DNA of 64,000 bases from Bacteroidota bacterium (GCA_016720935.1 JADKJP010000004.1:310001-374000); one strand, 5' to 3'; positions 53,176 through 63,154 are shown, counted from the stretch's first letter. Numbers and translations: made by a program. The notes: a model not told the origin generated them from the sequence alone.

Positions 53176-56100
53176 TTACGCTTCTTTTCCTTCTTCTACA
53201 TTCCGGACTTTCGTCTGGTAATATACATTCGGCTGAACATTCAGCTCACCCAACAGGTGATAACTGCGTTCTTCAGGTTTCCACATTTTGTTGAGTTCAC
53301 TTTCCGGATTGTTGTAATCCCCGAAAGTAATGGCGTGTGTAGGACAAGACTGCGCGCAGGCTGTCTTCACTTCACCGTCAACAAGTTTGCGGCCCTCTTT
53401 CTTTGCAGTCAGTTTTCCTTCCTGCAAACGCTGTACGCACATTGAGCATTTTTCCATGACTCCGCGTGAACGTACTACTACATCCGGATTGAGTACCATT
53501 TTCCCGAGATCATCGTTCATATGGAAATCAAACTGAGGATTATCAGAATATCTGAACCAGTTGAATCGACGCACTTTGTACGGACAGTTGTTCGCGCAAT
53601 AACGTGTTCCGACGCAACGGTTGTATGTCATTTGATTGAGTCCCTCTGTACTGTGACTTGTCGCGATAACCGGACAAACAGTTTCACAAGGAGCGTGAGC
53701 GCAATGCTGGCACATCACAGGCTGGAATACCACTCGCGGCATATCGCTTGGGTCTTCCATCTTTTTGATGTCGCCGCTTTCGCCTTCTTTCGGATCCGCG
53801 TCACTGCTGTAGTAACGGTCGATACGAATCCAGTGCATTTCACGACTACGGTTCACTTCATCTTTACCAACAACAGAAACGTTGTTTTCAGCGGTACAGG
53901 CAACGACACAGGCACCGCAACCAATACAGGAATTCAAATCGATTGACATTCCCCAATGGTGATTTCCTGAATCAAAATCAGCCCAGAGATTCATGTCTCC
54001 GGCTTTTTTCTTTACCTCTTCACCTTTACCAACTTTCACAGTCAGCATTTCCTCATCGTTTCCTGCTGCAGGATTTTTCAGCCATTCACCGAGAGTCGTT
54101 TCTTTCACAATCGCACGTCCCATCATGGTGTGATGCGTTTGTGTAGCGGCAAGCATATAATCTTCGTCGGCAGTTTTTTGAATATCCAGCCCGGAAGCCG
54201 ACATATTCAGATTACCACCATTGAAATTTGTAAAAGGATAAGCATTCACACCACGGTTGTCGGCAACCTTACCGGCAACAGTACGTCCATATCCGATAGC
54301 AAGTGAAGCTGTACCAAATGCCTGTCCGGGCTGAATAACCACAGGAGCTTTCACAGTGATACTGCCCACTTTCACACTTACTACATTTCCCTGCTTCCAG
54401 CCTTTTTCACGGGCATCTTTCGGGGATACTGAGATATAGTTGTCCCACGTAACTTTACTGATCGGATCAGGTAACTCCTGCAACCAGGGGTTGTTGGCCT
54501 GTTGACCATTTCCTAATCCTACTTTTTCATATACAACGAGTTCCATTCCGCTTGCATTCATTTTGCCAATCGCGTCAGCGGCAGCATTAAGATTTGCAGC
54601 GGTTTTATAATTCTTAGCGGCAGCGGCAGGAAGTTCGAATACTCCATCCTGAAGAACTTTATTCCAGTTGCCGGATGCTTTAGAGAAAATATTTGAAGTC
54701 CAGTAGGACGCCATGTAATCATGAAACACAGCAGGAGATCCTGCCCATGTCAAAAGACTCTCTTGTGCCTGACGTGTGCTGAACAAAGGAGAAATTGTTG
54801 GCTGTCCAAGCGAGTATGCTCCGGTGCGTGGCTCCGCATCGCTCCAGGATTCCAGCGCATGGTGGTCCGGACAAACAAACTGACAAAGTGAAGATGTTTC
54901 ATCCGGGCGATCAGAGAATGAAACGGAGAGTTCCATTTTTTTCAATGATTCACCGAAAGCAGCGCCATTCGGAAGTGTATACACCGGGTTGGAATTGTAA
55001 ACAAATACAGCGGAGACTTCTCCTTTATTCACTTCTTCGAGGAATGACAGTACATCCGCGTCTGAACCCTGACGAAGCGCATTCGCGTTGTCCAGGTCGA
55101 TGGTCGTACCATAGTTTTCCAGCAAGGAATTGATTCCATTCACAACATTTTGAATGGCTGTATTGTTGACACCGCATACAACAAGGGACTTCCCTTTGTT
55201 TGCCAGCAGTTCTTTTGCAATTGAAGAAATTTTCTTTCCTACCTCCGCATCGATTGAGGGAGCTGAGATGGCTGCTGCACCAGTACCGCCAGCAATAGCA
55301 TTGTACAAATTGGCGGCAACAGCACCTTGTTGTGAAGGTTTCACCGGAATACGCTGATCCGCGTTACTTCCGGTAACAGAAAGCGCTGTCTCAAACTGGT
55401 AATGACGAGACATGTTTTTCTTTCCCTCATTCAGTTTGCGCGTTTCCGCATACTGACGTGCATGTTCAACAGGAGAGTTCCAGTTGACAAGGAAATCGGC
55501 ATCCAATGAAACGATGACATTCGCTTTATCAAAATTATAAGTAGGGATTAAAGAAAGACCAAAGCTTTCCTGATTCGCCTGACGCATTGCCGACATAGAG
55601 ACGGCATCGTACATCACATGTTTAGTTGTTGGATATTTTGCTGTAAAATCAGCGATAACTTTCTTTGTTGAAGGACTGATGATGGTAGAGGAAAGAATAC
55701 GGATCTTTCCACCTTTCGCAGCAATGGCTGTCAGTTTATCCAGAATAGATTTATCAACCTCAGGCCAGGTAGAAGCATTTCCTCCAACAGTAGGAGTTTT
55801 CAGACGTGCACTGTCGTAAAGAGATAAAATAGCGGCTTGTACACGCGCGTTGACGCCACCTTTGGTAACTGAACTGAGAGTATTTCCTTCCAGTTTGATT
55901 GGACGGCCTTCACGAGTTTTAACGATGACACTGCAATAGTCGTAGCCATCAAAATAAGTTGACGCATACCAGTTTGCAATACCCGGAGTAATTTGCTCGG
56001 GGCGAATCAGGTAAGGAATCGTCTTACGAACCGGGGCTTCACAGGCTGCCAGAGATGCGGCAGCGACACTAAATCCGAGGAACTTCAGAAAATCCCGGCG

Positions 56101-56241
56101 GGGCGTGGTGTTCACATCCTGAGCTTTCTTGTCGATTGCCTTATCAAGAGGCAATTGCTCATAGAACTCGTTGTTTTTCAACCGGACGAACTCCGCATCG
56201 TTGCGAAGTTCTTCAACACCTTTCCAGTATTTTTTGCTCAT
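53176..56241 (-). CDS. Alternative complex III iron-sulfur/molybdopterin-like subunit ActB
   Basis: A 1021-residue fusion of a molybdopterin-oxidoreductase-like domain (about 75-730) and a four-cluster ferredoxin-like domain (about 770-1000). Cysteine groups visible are CIGCGACVVACTAE, CQHCAHAPCETVCP, CVGTRYCANNCPY and CSMCVQRLQ with CAQSCP near the end. A twin-arginine segment TPRRDFLKFLGFS (R48, R49) sits behind an unusual 45-residue leader, matching the TAT-variant translocated family. In solved complexes the molybdopterin domain holds no cofactor; I assume the same here, because electrons come from quinol. It is the largest subunit of the complex. Confidence 0.95.
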   Translation of the reverse strand: MSKKYWKGVEELRNDAEFVRLKNNEFYEQLPLDKAIDKKAQDVNTTPRRDFLKFLGFSVAAASLAACEAPVRKTIPYLIRPEQITPGIANWYASTYFDGYDYCSVIVKTREGRPIKLEGNTLSSVTKGGVNARVQAAILSLYDSARLKTPTVGGNASTWPEVDKSILDKLTAIAAKGGKIRILSSTIISPSTKKVIADFTAKYPTTKHVMYDAVSMSAMRQANQESFGLSLIPTYNFDKANVIVSLDADFLVNWNSPVEHARQYAETRKLNEGKKNMSRHYQFETALSVTGSNADQRIPVKPSQQGAVAANLYNAIAGGTGAAAISAPSIDAEVGKKISSIAKELLANKGKSLVVCGVNNTAIQNVVNGINSLLENYGTTIDLDNANALRQGSDADVLSFLEEVNKGEVSAVFVYNSNPVYTLPNGAAFGESLKKMELSVSFSDRPDETSSLCQFVCPDHHALESWSDAEPRTGAYSLGQPTISPLFSTRQAQESLLTWAGSPAVFHDYMASYWTSNIFSKASGNWNKVLQDGVFELPAAAAKNYKTAANLNAAADAIGKMNASGMELVVYEKVGLGNGQQANNPWLQELPDPISKVTWDNYISVSPKDAREKGWKQGNVVSVKVGSITVKAPVVIQPGQAFGTASLAIGYGRTVAGKVADNRGVNAYPFTNFNGGNLNMSASGLDIQKTADEDYMLAATQTHHTMMGRAIVKETTLGEWLKNPAAGNDEEMLTVKVGKGEEVKKKAGDMNLWADFDSGNHHWGMSIDLNSCIGCGACVVACTAENNVSVVGKDEVNRSREMHWIRIDRYYSSDADPKEGESGDIKKMEDPSDMPRVVFQPVMCQHCAHAPCETVCPVIATSHSTEGLNQMTYNRCVGTRYCANNCPYKVRRFNWFRYSDNPQFDFHMNDDLGKMVLNPDVVVRSRGVMEKCSMCVQRLQEGKLTAKKEGRKLVDGEVKTACAQSCPTHAITFGDYNNPESELNKMWKPEERSYHLLGELNVQPNVYYQTKVRNVEEGKEA

Positions 56242-56327
56242 TGGTGGTTAGCTAAAATTATATTGATGTGTTGGTGGAGAGTTTCTGAAGTAATCAGTTA
56301 TTCCTCCAAAACATTAAAATCTGTTTT

Positions 56328-57566
56328 TTAATAATGACAACGTGCACATTCTAAACCACCGATGGTCGCAACCGTCAGCAATGAATCCGCACCATATTTT
56401 GAAAGTAATTGTTTGTGGAAGTCGTTGTAATACGCATTTCCGGCCATATTCACTTTTGTGGTACGGTGACAGTTGATACACCATCCCATTGTGAGAGGTG
56501 AATACTGACCGGCTACCGTCATGCTGTCCTGAACCGGGCCGTGACAAGTCTGACAAGCCACTTTACCTACAACTACGTGTTGAGCGTGATTGAAATAGGC
56601 GAGATCCGGGAGATTGTGAACACGAACCCATTGGATCGGCTGTTGGTTTGGACCATACGTTCCTTTATCAGGATCATAATCCAATGCCTTATAAATTTTC
56701 GCGATTTCAGCAGTTCCGGTAACAGGCCCTTTGCGAACGTATTTGTGACAATTCATACATACGTTCGCTGATGGTACACCCGCAACTTTTCCGCGTTCCG
56801 CTCCGCTGTGACAATAGATACATGGAATCTGCATTTGTCCGGCATGGAGAATATGGGAATAAGCAATCGGTTGTTCAGGAGTATAGCCTTGTGAAATACC
56901 GATGGACATCAATGAATACCATCCCTTTACACTTCCGTAAAGCGTGAGGAAAATCAAAATTACGGCTACAAGTTTTTTATTATTGCGAATCCAGAAACGA
57001 GTGCTTTCCCAACGTGTCATTGGCGCCGGTTCAGGTGTACCCGCGTTTTGGCGAACTGTACGAGCAAGTGTGTGTTGAACACGACCCAATACAATGCTCA
57101 AAAGATAAAGTACTGCTGCCGCAATCAGGAGGTACAACCAAATTGGCTGTGGTTCTTCCTGCGCGACAGGAGCTCCCGGTGTTGTTCCAGGAGCAGCTGC
57201 ATCGGGCTTTTGTTCTTCAGCCTTGATGTATGCAAGCATTGCCTTGATTTCTTCGTCTTTCAGACCGAAAGAAGGCATGGCTACCTTGTTATTCTCATTG
57301 AAAATCTTGACAGCGTACTCATCGCCGCTCTTCACAACCGCTTGTGAATTCCTGATCCATTTGATCAGCCATTCTTCGGAACGACGTTGACTTACCCCTT
57401 TCAGGGCAGGACCGACCATCTTTTCCTTCACGGCATGACAGGAAGTACAATTGGCTTTGAAAAGCGCTTCACCATCTTGTGCGTTTACAGCGGTGAATGA
57501 AAAGAGCGCAAGTGAAAATACAGTGACAAGGAACGTAATGTGCCTGGTAATGTAGCGGTTGCTCAT
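56328..57566 (-). CDS. Multihaem cytochrome c ActA fused to an N-terminal mono-haem domain
   Basis: A 412-residue exported cytochrome with six CxxCH motifs: CTSCH (40-44), then CIYCH (249-253), CMNCH (270-274), CQTCH (338-342), CINCH (363-367) and CARCH (407-411). The first belongs to a class I cytochrome c domain (about 31-118, with axial Met in VAMPSF). A Pro/Ala-rich linker and two membrane helices (about 142-160 and 198-213) separate it from the pentahaem ActA part. The fused mono-haem domain adds a mobile electron carrier to the complex. The signal peptide is 1-30. It is the first gene of the act-cox operon. Confidence 0.94.
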   Translation of the reverse strand: MSNRYITRHITFLVTVFSLALFSFTAVNAQDGEALFKANCTSCHAVKEKMVGPALKGVSQRRSEEWLIKWIRNSQAVVKSGDEYAVKIFNENNKVAMPSFGLKDEEIKAMLAYIKAEEQKPDAAAPGTTPGAPVAQEEPQPIWLYLLIAAAVLYLLSIVLGRVQHTLARTVRQNAGTPEPAPMTRWESTRFWIRNNKKLVAVILIFLTLYGSVKGWYSLMSIGISQGYTPEQPIAYSHILHAGQMQIPCIYCHSGAERGKVAGVPSANVCMNCHKYVRKGPVTGTAEIAKIYKALDYDPDKGTYGPNQQPIQWVRVHNLPDLAYFNHAQHVVVGKVACQTCHGPVQDSMTVAGQYSPLTMGWCINCHRTTKVNMAGNAYYNDFHKQLLSKYGADSLLTVATIGGLECARCHY

Positions 57567-58024
57567 GTTGTTTTTATTAGCGCGTTCGGTTAGAACGTGT
57601 AAGGCAAAAAACCAAAAGAGATGGCCAGCAGCGTGGTCATCAAATTGTCAGTTTTTTGAACGGGTGCAAATTTATTAGAAACAACATTTCTGGAAAGAAT
57701 TTGTGAAAAAAAATTTAAAATCGAGTGTTTGTTGGACTTCTTATGAAGGAGAAAATCTACCTTTTAACCTCATATTGTCAAATTAATTTAACAAGGATTT
57801 TTATCATAATTAGCATTGGTCAAACAGTAAACCTCTTGTATGCCATATCCATACGATTACTTATTAGAATGATTCTAAATAATTAATTCTCATAAATGAT
57901 AATTCTCAATTCGGGAAGATCCTAAACAAATATTTATGTCATGAAAATAATTTCCCTGAATATCAACACTATATATCGAACGGCAAATGTCAAATTGTCT
58001 TGAAAAAAACCAAAATTTCCAGCC
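57567..58024. other. 458-base AT-rich intergenic region upstream of the act-cox operon
   Basis: No plausible gene on either strand. As the region upstream of actA it must contain the promoter of the respiratory operon. The best -7 box is TAAATTTG on the minus strand (57674 to 57667), but no TTG lies at the normal -33 distance. Two notable elements are a perfect 7-1-7 palindrome at 57864-57878 and a direct repeat of AATTCTCA (57885-57892 and 57901-57908, 16-base period). Confidence 0.5.
57864..57878. promoter_or_regulatory. Perfect 7-1-7 palindrome TTAGAATGATTCTAA
   Basis: The 15-mer has two exact seven-base arms around a single base, the geometry bound by Fur-superfamily regulators (Fur, PerR, Zur). 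It differs from the PerR consensus TTATAATNATTATAA by one position in each arm. It lies about 300 bases upstream of actA and about 150 bases beyond the end of the cyclase gene. The regulator is unknown. Confidence 0.4.
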
Positions 58025-58777
58025 TCAGGCTTTTATCATCCTGTAAAGCAGAGGTTTACTGGGACTGGCATCATTTTCAAAGGAGGCTATTTGTAAATTG
58101 AGAAGATAAGAACCATCCTTGATTTCGTCTGGCACATAGATCAATTCAGTGATTGTAGCATCCTTTCTTGTGTTTTCAGGGTAATTCCAGAATTCGTGAT
58201 GTGCCGACAATTTGCCTCCATCCTCTTCTTTGTCGACAGAAGGCAGATCCAGCAGGAGATGCTCAATTCCGCAATCACGAATAAAAGCCGCTGCCTCATG
58301 ATGTAAATAAGCGGGATTTGTACCGGAATAATGTCTGTTGATTTTAAGACCCGGATTCGGGCGGGTGCGGATGATCAAAGCTTCCGGTCGCTTTTCGCCT
58401 AGTGCATTTTCAATTTGATCTCGTTTAATAATATGATCGTTAAAAACAGACTGAGGAGTAACTGAAATTAATTCTGATATAAAAAAGAAGCGACGCAGAC
58501 TTTGATTGATTGTATATGGCTCTGTAGAAATATGACCTACACACTCGGTATGGGTACCGTTTCCATGCGGATTAAAAAGGATATTGTTGACATTACATGA
58601 ACCACCTTGTTTGACGTCACCGACAAAACCACCGGCTCTGAACGGTTCTATTTGTACAGGAGGAATATAAAACGCGTTTACATTGATTTCTCCGGCTCGC
58701 AGAGGTATAGAAATGTCATGTGGTTTGGATAAATCCACACGGAACAAATTTCCATCTATAACACAGGTAATGATCAT
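58025..58777 (-). CDS. Cyclase-family metal-dependent hydrolase
   Basis: A 250-residue protein of the cyclase family that includes bacterial kynurenine formamidase. Family metal motif HxGTHxDxPxH appears in altered form as HGNGTHTECVGHIS (about 91-104): the His-Gly-Thr-His core is present, but Glu replaces Asp and the proline is missing. DISIPLRAGEINVNAFYIPP starts the fold, and HHEAAAFIRDCGIEHLLLDLPSVDKEEDGGKLSAHHEFW (about 163-200) closes it. This altered subfamily is seen in Bacteroidota. A substrate cannot be named; kynurenine formamidase activity is unproven. Confidence 0.82.
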   Translation of the reverse strand: MIITCVIDGNLFRVDLSKPHDISIPLRAGEINVNAFYIPPVQIEPFRAGGFVGDVKQGGSCNVNNILFNPHGNGTHTECVGHISTEPYTINQSLRRFFFISELISVTPQSVFNDHIIKRDQIENALGEKRPEALIIRTRPNPGLKINRHYSGTNPAYLHHEAAAFIRDCGIEHLLLDLPSVDKEEDGGKLSAHHEFWNYPENTRKDATITELIYVPDEIKDGSYLLNLQIASFENDASPSKPLLYRMIKA

Positions 58778-58826
58778 GATCCTTGTCTGAAAAATTCAGG
58801 CAGGAAGGTACAAAAAAAGAAGATGT

Positions 58827-61800
58827 TTATTTCTTGATCAGCTTCGTTACATATTGTTCTCCATCAAATGTGAGGTGAACAAAATACACGCCTTGAGAAA
58901 GATCGGACGGCAGCGACAGACCAATTGTCCGGCTTCCCCGACTGAGCATTTCTTCGTTACTGTAGACAGTCTGTCCAATTGAATTTTCGACCTGGATCAA
59001 AAGTTTTCCCGGTTCATTTGCCTGAAGATATAAATACGGATCGGCATTAAATGGATTGGGAGATACCGCGATTAATTCAAAATTTTTCCCAGAATTAAAC
59101 AGTACCACCACAGCTTCTGATTCACGGGATTGCCCGTCGTAATCAACCTGTTTCAATTTGTAATAATTCTTTCCCTGAACAGGTTGTTCATCGACAATAG
59201 AATATTCGAATTGCTGAGAAGTAGTTCCGTGACCCTCCACAAACGCAATCTTCTGGTAACCAAAAATACCTGCGTTTTCCCGCGCTGCATACACTTCAAA
59301 ATAATCATTATTGATTTCCGACGAAGTTGCCCATGAACACAAGACAGAAGATTTTCCACTCTTCTCCGCTGAGAAATAAAGCAGTTCTACGGGTAGTGGA
59401 GATGGTCCATTGCCTGCGCCTGCAAAACCACTGAATGAGGACAATCCGTCACGACGGGCTCCTTGCAAAGTGGCGGCAGAAACAGAATACATCGCCAAAC
59501 CGGTATTCACACTGATATCCGCTCCATCGTGAGTACCTGCAGATGTAATCCATGCACCCTGGCCGGTACTATCCGGTACGGCTACACTGGGGCGTTTTAC
59601 AAGACGCAATTCGGATCCGGTTAGTCCATCCATTGCCTGGAGATTGAAACGATCTCCGGCACATTCTATACTGTAATCCACCGGTCCTAATGCTCCCGGG
59701 AAAATAGCAGGATCACCGGAGGTGTTGGCACCGTTATTCTCCTGGAAGTCCCAGTAAAAATCACCAACCATATCAATTTCATGATTCAGACAAGTTGTTG
59801 CTGTTGCTCCGCCCTGATCATCAATCTCGAAAGGATTACCACAACCATGACCTGTATTTCCAATGAACACTCCATCCACCACAAAATTATTATTATTGTT
59901 CAGGTAGGTACCAACAAGGTAGTTGTTATTGGTAGCAGAAGCGAACTGCACAAGGGATGGACAATAGTAATAATCACCCAGCACTCCGGTTCCACCGGTT
60001 TGACGGAAGCCCAAAGGATAGAGGTATTCGTTTTTTGTTCCGACTGTGATAATCTTACGGTTCAGACGACCTTCAAAAAATCCATTGCGTGTATTCTGTG
60101 CTCCGATAGTCTGGCGGGTGACGGCACCCGGGTCATCGTTCAATATATTGATCGTCTTAAAATTTACACCGGTATTTTCATCCGCGTCATATGTTGCTCC
60201 GTTGCGCGATAAAAGTACACCGTTTGTAAAATCAAGTGCATACAGAATATTCAGATTTCCTTTCAGTATTGCTTCATGACGATTGGACGCAACTCCTGTA
60301 GGTTGGATCTTATTAATACGCAGCCGACAAATTTGTCCGGGGAAATTACCACTGGCATTTCGTATATCGAGGATTTGTTGCTGAGTGGCGCTGGCTACAT
60401 CAATCAAACCTTCAGTAATGAGTCCTCCTGCACTTGCACCGGTACAATCACACGTTCCATTAATGCTGATATCCCCGGTAACGGTGATGGAATATGTTGC
60501 AAGATCAATAGAACCGCTCTTTGCAGGAGTAGCATTTTGCTGTACTGTAAAATCATTTACTGTTACATTTCCACAACCAACACCTGCCTGAAGCAATGGA
60601 TAATTGGGACGGTTGTCTTTGATGATAACATCCGCGGTAGATGGCGGAACAACCTCTCTGTCCCAGTTGCAGGCTTCACACCATTTATTATCCACTGAAC
60701 CCATCCATGTGTAAGCTGTGCCGGCAATACTTCCCGGATCAAATTCATCAGCACCAATATCAATACAGGAAGGTCGTGTAAAGACATCATAGTCATCTGT
60801 GACCGTCGGGGAAAGAGAAATACCGGCATTCCTGACATTGTAATCTGCAGTATGCAAATCCGTTACCGAAGTGAAAGCAACTGTAGCCGTTTTAGACGCG
60901 GTAACAGGATCTCCTCCTCCGCAATTCGCATTCCAGACTGTGAGATTCGCGCAATCAACTCCCGCATAATTCGCCAATGGAGCAGCTGTGGTGTACAAGA
61001 GGTTATTGGTTCCCTGGGCAGCAGAATAGGCAGGAGATGAACTTCCAACCATACGAATGGCATAATGCTTTCCACTACCACCCGACCGTTCATTGTAGAG
61101 GATGGTATTTTTTATCGATAAAAAAGTAGAAGAGGTGTTGTAATTGTAAGCATACGTATTTGTTGTGCCGCTTGGTGAACCCAGGATACGAATTGAATTG
61201 AAATAACAGTAACCAATACCTGTTTGATGTTCGATACCGTTAATGATAATGTCGTTGGACAAACCATTACCCAAACTAATAAAATTATTATAGGCATTTA
61301 CCTGGTTTGTATTCTTCATGGTGATGCCTGTAATCGAAGAAGTATTGGTTGAACTGGCAACCGATAATGTATGAATCCAGCATTTCTGAATGGTACTGAT
61401 GTTGGATGCTCCGCCTTTACAGAATATACCACGCACCTGAATAGAGCCACTCGCAGCGGTGTTTGACAATCCGGAAATTACATTCTGAGAAATCAATGTT
61501 GCTGCAGTACCTGCAATAGGGATATCAAGGACACCGATAATGGAAGCCTGTTCGTCCACACCTGTATTGGCACCACTCACCGTCAGATTTTGAATAGTAT
61601 TATTGCTGATAGTCACAGCAAACAATGCAACAGTATTGTGTATGCCGACCATATTCGCAAATCTGTGAACAGAATTGATACTGTTTGCAGAAGAGTTCCC
61701 GATGGTATTACCGGTAATGCTGATTGATCCACCGGATGAACTGTTGTAAATTCCGACAAACCCGACACGATCTCCATTACCGCTACCCGGTGAAGGGAAC

Positions 61801-63083
61801 AAAATTGAAATGCCTCCGATTGAATTGCCGGTTATGTTTTCCGCTCCGGTATTACCGGAAACAATGATTCCACAAGCCGGAACAAAAGATGTGAAGACCG
61901 AATTATTTGTTGATTTGATCAGGATACTGTTGGTTCCGGCAACTGCACCAATAACATTATTCGATACTGTTGTCGGGCCATTTTCAACATAAATACCATA
62001 AAAAATACCTGTTCCCGCGGTACCGGAAGAACGACTTGAAGTGATGTCAAAACCTCCGATTACATTGTTGGATACGGTAGAACTTGCACCGGTGACAGTG
62101 TTAATAATGATCACCTGTACGGAACCAGCAAAATTTGAAACTGTATTTGTGATGGTTGTATACCCTGTGCCGGCCGCATTTGCAAATCCACAATAATTAC
62201 CGGTTACAGTATAACCATTACCCGCTTTTATAACAATCGCGCTATATGTATTGGCAGGATATGGATTTCCGCTAATATTCAAAGCCAGCGAGTTGGTTTG
62301 GTAAATCCTGTTGTTTGTAATGGTCCATGTCGAACTACCTATAAACGCATAAATACCGGCACTCATTTGTCCGGATGAATAATAGTCGTGGATCGTATTA
62401 GTTGTAATGGTAATATTACTGTTATCCTTTCCCACGATGGAGTTATGACTCTTGATATATATGCCTGGAAGGTTTGCTCCTGACGGTGCCAGGTTATTGT
62501 TTGAAATAGTATTGTTATCATTTCCGGCACCCGTACCTGAATTAGAAAACCAAATAACAGCTCCATCTGCAGCTGCATTATAAACACCCAGAGAAGAACC
62601 TAAAATCGTACAATTGGTAACAAGGTTATTGGTTGCATCCAAAACAAACTTAATGGTCGCGGCTTGATTGGAGGCACTCGTATTTGAAAGGGTCAGGGAA
62701 TTCCCACCTGCATTCAATCCATTGATGGTCACATTATCCGCGCCATTCAGTTGAATAAGAGGACCGGCAATGGCTCCTGTAATCGTTCTCACACCGCTGG
62801 GTTGAATGGTGAGTGAAGCCCATACTCCTGTACTTTGATTGAGGGATGCTGTAACCAGTTCCGTTGTATTACCGGTGATTGTGATAGTGATATTGAGCGC
62901 ATTTTGTGCCCTTGCATTGATGGCTGTGAAAGCTGCATTCAATGTTGCAAAGGTTCCATTGGGTGTCAATGGATTTGCTCCCGCCACCGTAACATTTTGC
63001 CCGGACGACCTTAAAGAAAAAAACAGGCCACAGAAAAAGATTATTAATCTTATGTGAGACCGTTTGAAAATCGCTCTATCCAT
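58827..63083 (-). CDS. Giant parallel beta-helix protein with T9SS sorting domain
   Basis: A 1418-residue exported protein. Residues 1-30 are a signal peptide ending SSGQ. Residues about 31-780 consist of many Asn- and Ser-rich coils (TITNNRIYQTNS, TVSNNVIGGF, SISITGNTIGNSSANSI, TISNNTIQNL), the signature of a right-handed parallel beta-helix, usually in polysaccharide- or surface-binding proteins. A region about 790-1240 has strand-rich and Cys-containing segments (WCEACNWDREVVPP). Residues about 1240-1335 are the pre-CTD fold (LPVELLYFSAEKSG, CSWATSSEINNDYFEVY), and the last 75 (VSPNPFNADPYLYLQANEPG to LIKK) the type A T9SS sorting domain. No catalytic residues are evident. Confidence 0.86.
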   Translation of the reverse strand: MDRAIFKRSHIRLIIFFCGLFFSLRSSGQNVTVAGANPLTPNGTFATLNAAFTAINARAQNALNITITITGNTTELVTASLNQSTGVWASLTIQPSGVRTITGAIAGPLIQLNGADNVTINGLNAGGNSLTLSNTSASNQAATIKFVLDATNNLVTNCTILGSSLGVYNAAADGAVIWFSNSGTGAGNDNNTISNNNLAPSGANLPGIYIKSHNSIVGKDNSNITITTNTIHDYYSSGQMSAGIYAFIGSSTWTITNNRIYQTNSLALNISGNPYPANTYSAIVIKAGNGYTVTGNYCGFANAAGTGYTTITNTVSNFAGSVQVIIINTVTGASSTVSNNVIGGFDITSSRSSGTAGTGIFYGIYVENGPTTVSNNVIGAVAGTNSILIKSTNNSVFTSFVPACGIIVSGNTGAENITGNSIGGISILFPSPGSGNGDRVGFVGIYNSSSGGSISITGNTIGNSSANSINSVHRFANMVGIHNTVALFAVTISNNTIQNLTVSGANTGVDEQASIIGVLDIPIAGTAATLISQNVISGLSNTAASGSIQVRGIFCKGGASNISTIQKCWIHTLSVASSTNTSSITGITMKNTNQVNAYNNFISLGNGLSNDIIINGIEHQTGIGYCYFNSIRILGSPSGTTNTYAYNYNTSSTFLSIKNTILYNERSGGSGKHYAIRMVGSSSPAYSAAQGTNNLLYTTAAPLANYAGVDCANLTVWNANCGGGDPVTASKTATVAFTSVTDLHTADYNVRNAGISLSPTVTDDYDVFTRPSCIDIGADEFDPGSIAGTAYTWMGSVDNKWCEACNWDREVVPPSTADVIIKDNRPNYPLLQAGVGCGNVTVNDFTVQQNATPAKSGSIDLATYSITVTGDISINGTCDCTGASAGGLITEGLIDVASATQQQILDIRNASGNFPGQICRLRINKIQPTGVASNRHEAILKGNLNILYALDFTNGVLLSRNGATYDADENTGVNFKTINILNDDPGAVTRQTIGAQNTRNGFFEGRLNRKIITVGTKNEYLYPLGFRQTGGTGVLGDYYYCPSLVQFASATNNNYLVGTYLNNNNNFVVDGVFIGNTGHGCGNPFEIDDQGGATATTCLNHEIDMVGDFYWDFQENNGANTSGDPAIFPGALGPVDYSIECAGDRFNLQAMDGLTGSELRLVKRPSVAVPDSTGQGAWITSAGTHDGADISVNTGLAMYSVSAATLQGARRDGLSSFSGFAGAGNGPSPLPVELLYFSAEKSGKSSVLCSWATSSEINNDYFEVYAARENAGIFGYQKIAFVEGHGTTSQQFEYSIVDEQPVQGKNYYKLKQVDYDGQSRESEAVVVLFNSGKNFELIAVSPNPFNADPYLYLQANEPGKLLIQVENSIGQTVYSNEEMLSRGSRTIGLSLPSDLSQGVYFVHLTFDGEQYVTKLIKK

Positions 63084-63127
63084 TCAGAATATTTGTAAAA
63101 ACGCCAATCTCGCGAGTTTTGAATCTT

Positions 63128-63154
63128 CAAAAATAGGCAATCAGCTTGAAACAA
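63128..63154 (-). promoter_or_regulatory. Candidate promoter of the beta-helix gene
   Basis: On the minus strand TATTTTTG (63135 to 63128) fits the TAnnTTTG box, 45 bases before the ATG, with TTG (63154 to 63152) 16 bases upstream, a slightly short spacer. Confidence 0.4.

Noticed and set aside
53176..56241. Active molybdenum enzyme
   Set aside because: The domain has the molybdopterin-oxidoreductase fold, but it belongs to ActB, whose known relatives hold no molybdenum cofactor; its operon supports a quinol-oxidising role instead.
57667..57674. TAAATTTG as the firm promoter of the act operon
   Set aside because: The -7 box is perfect, but no -33 TTG is found at the expected distance, and such boxes occur by chance in AT-rich DNA; listed only within the intergenic entry.
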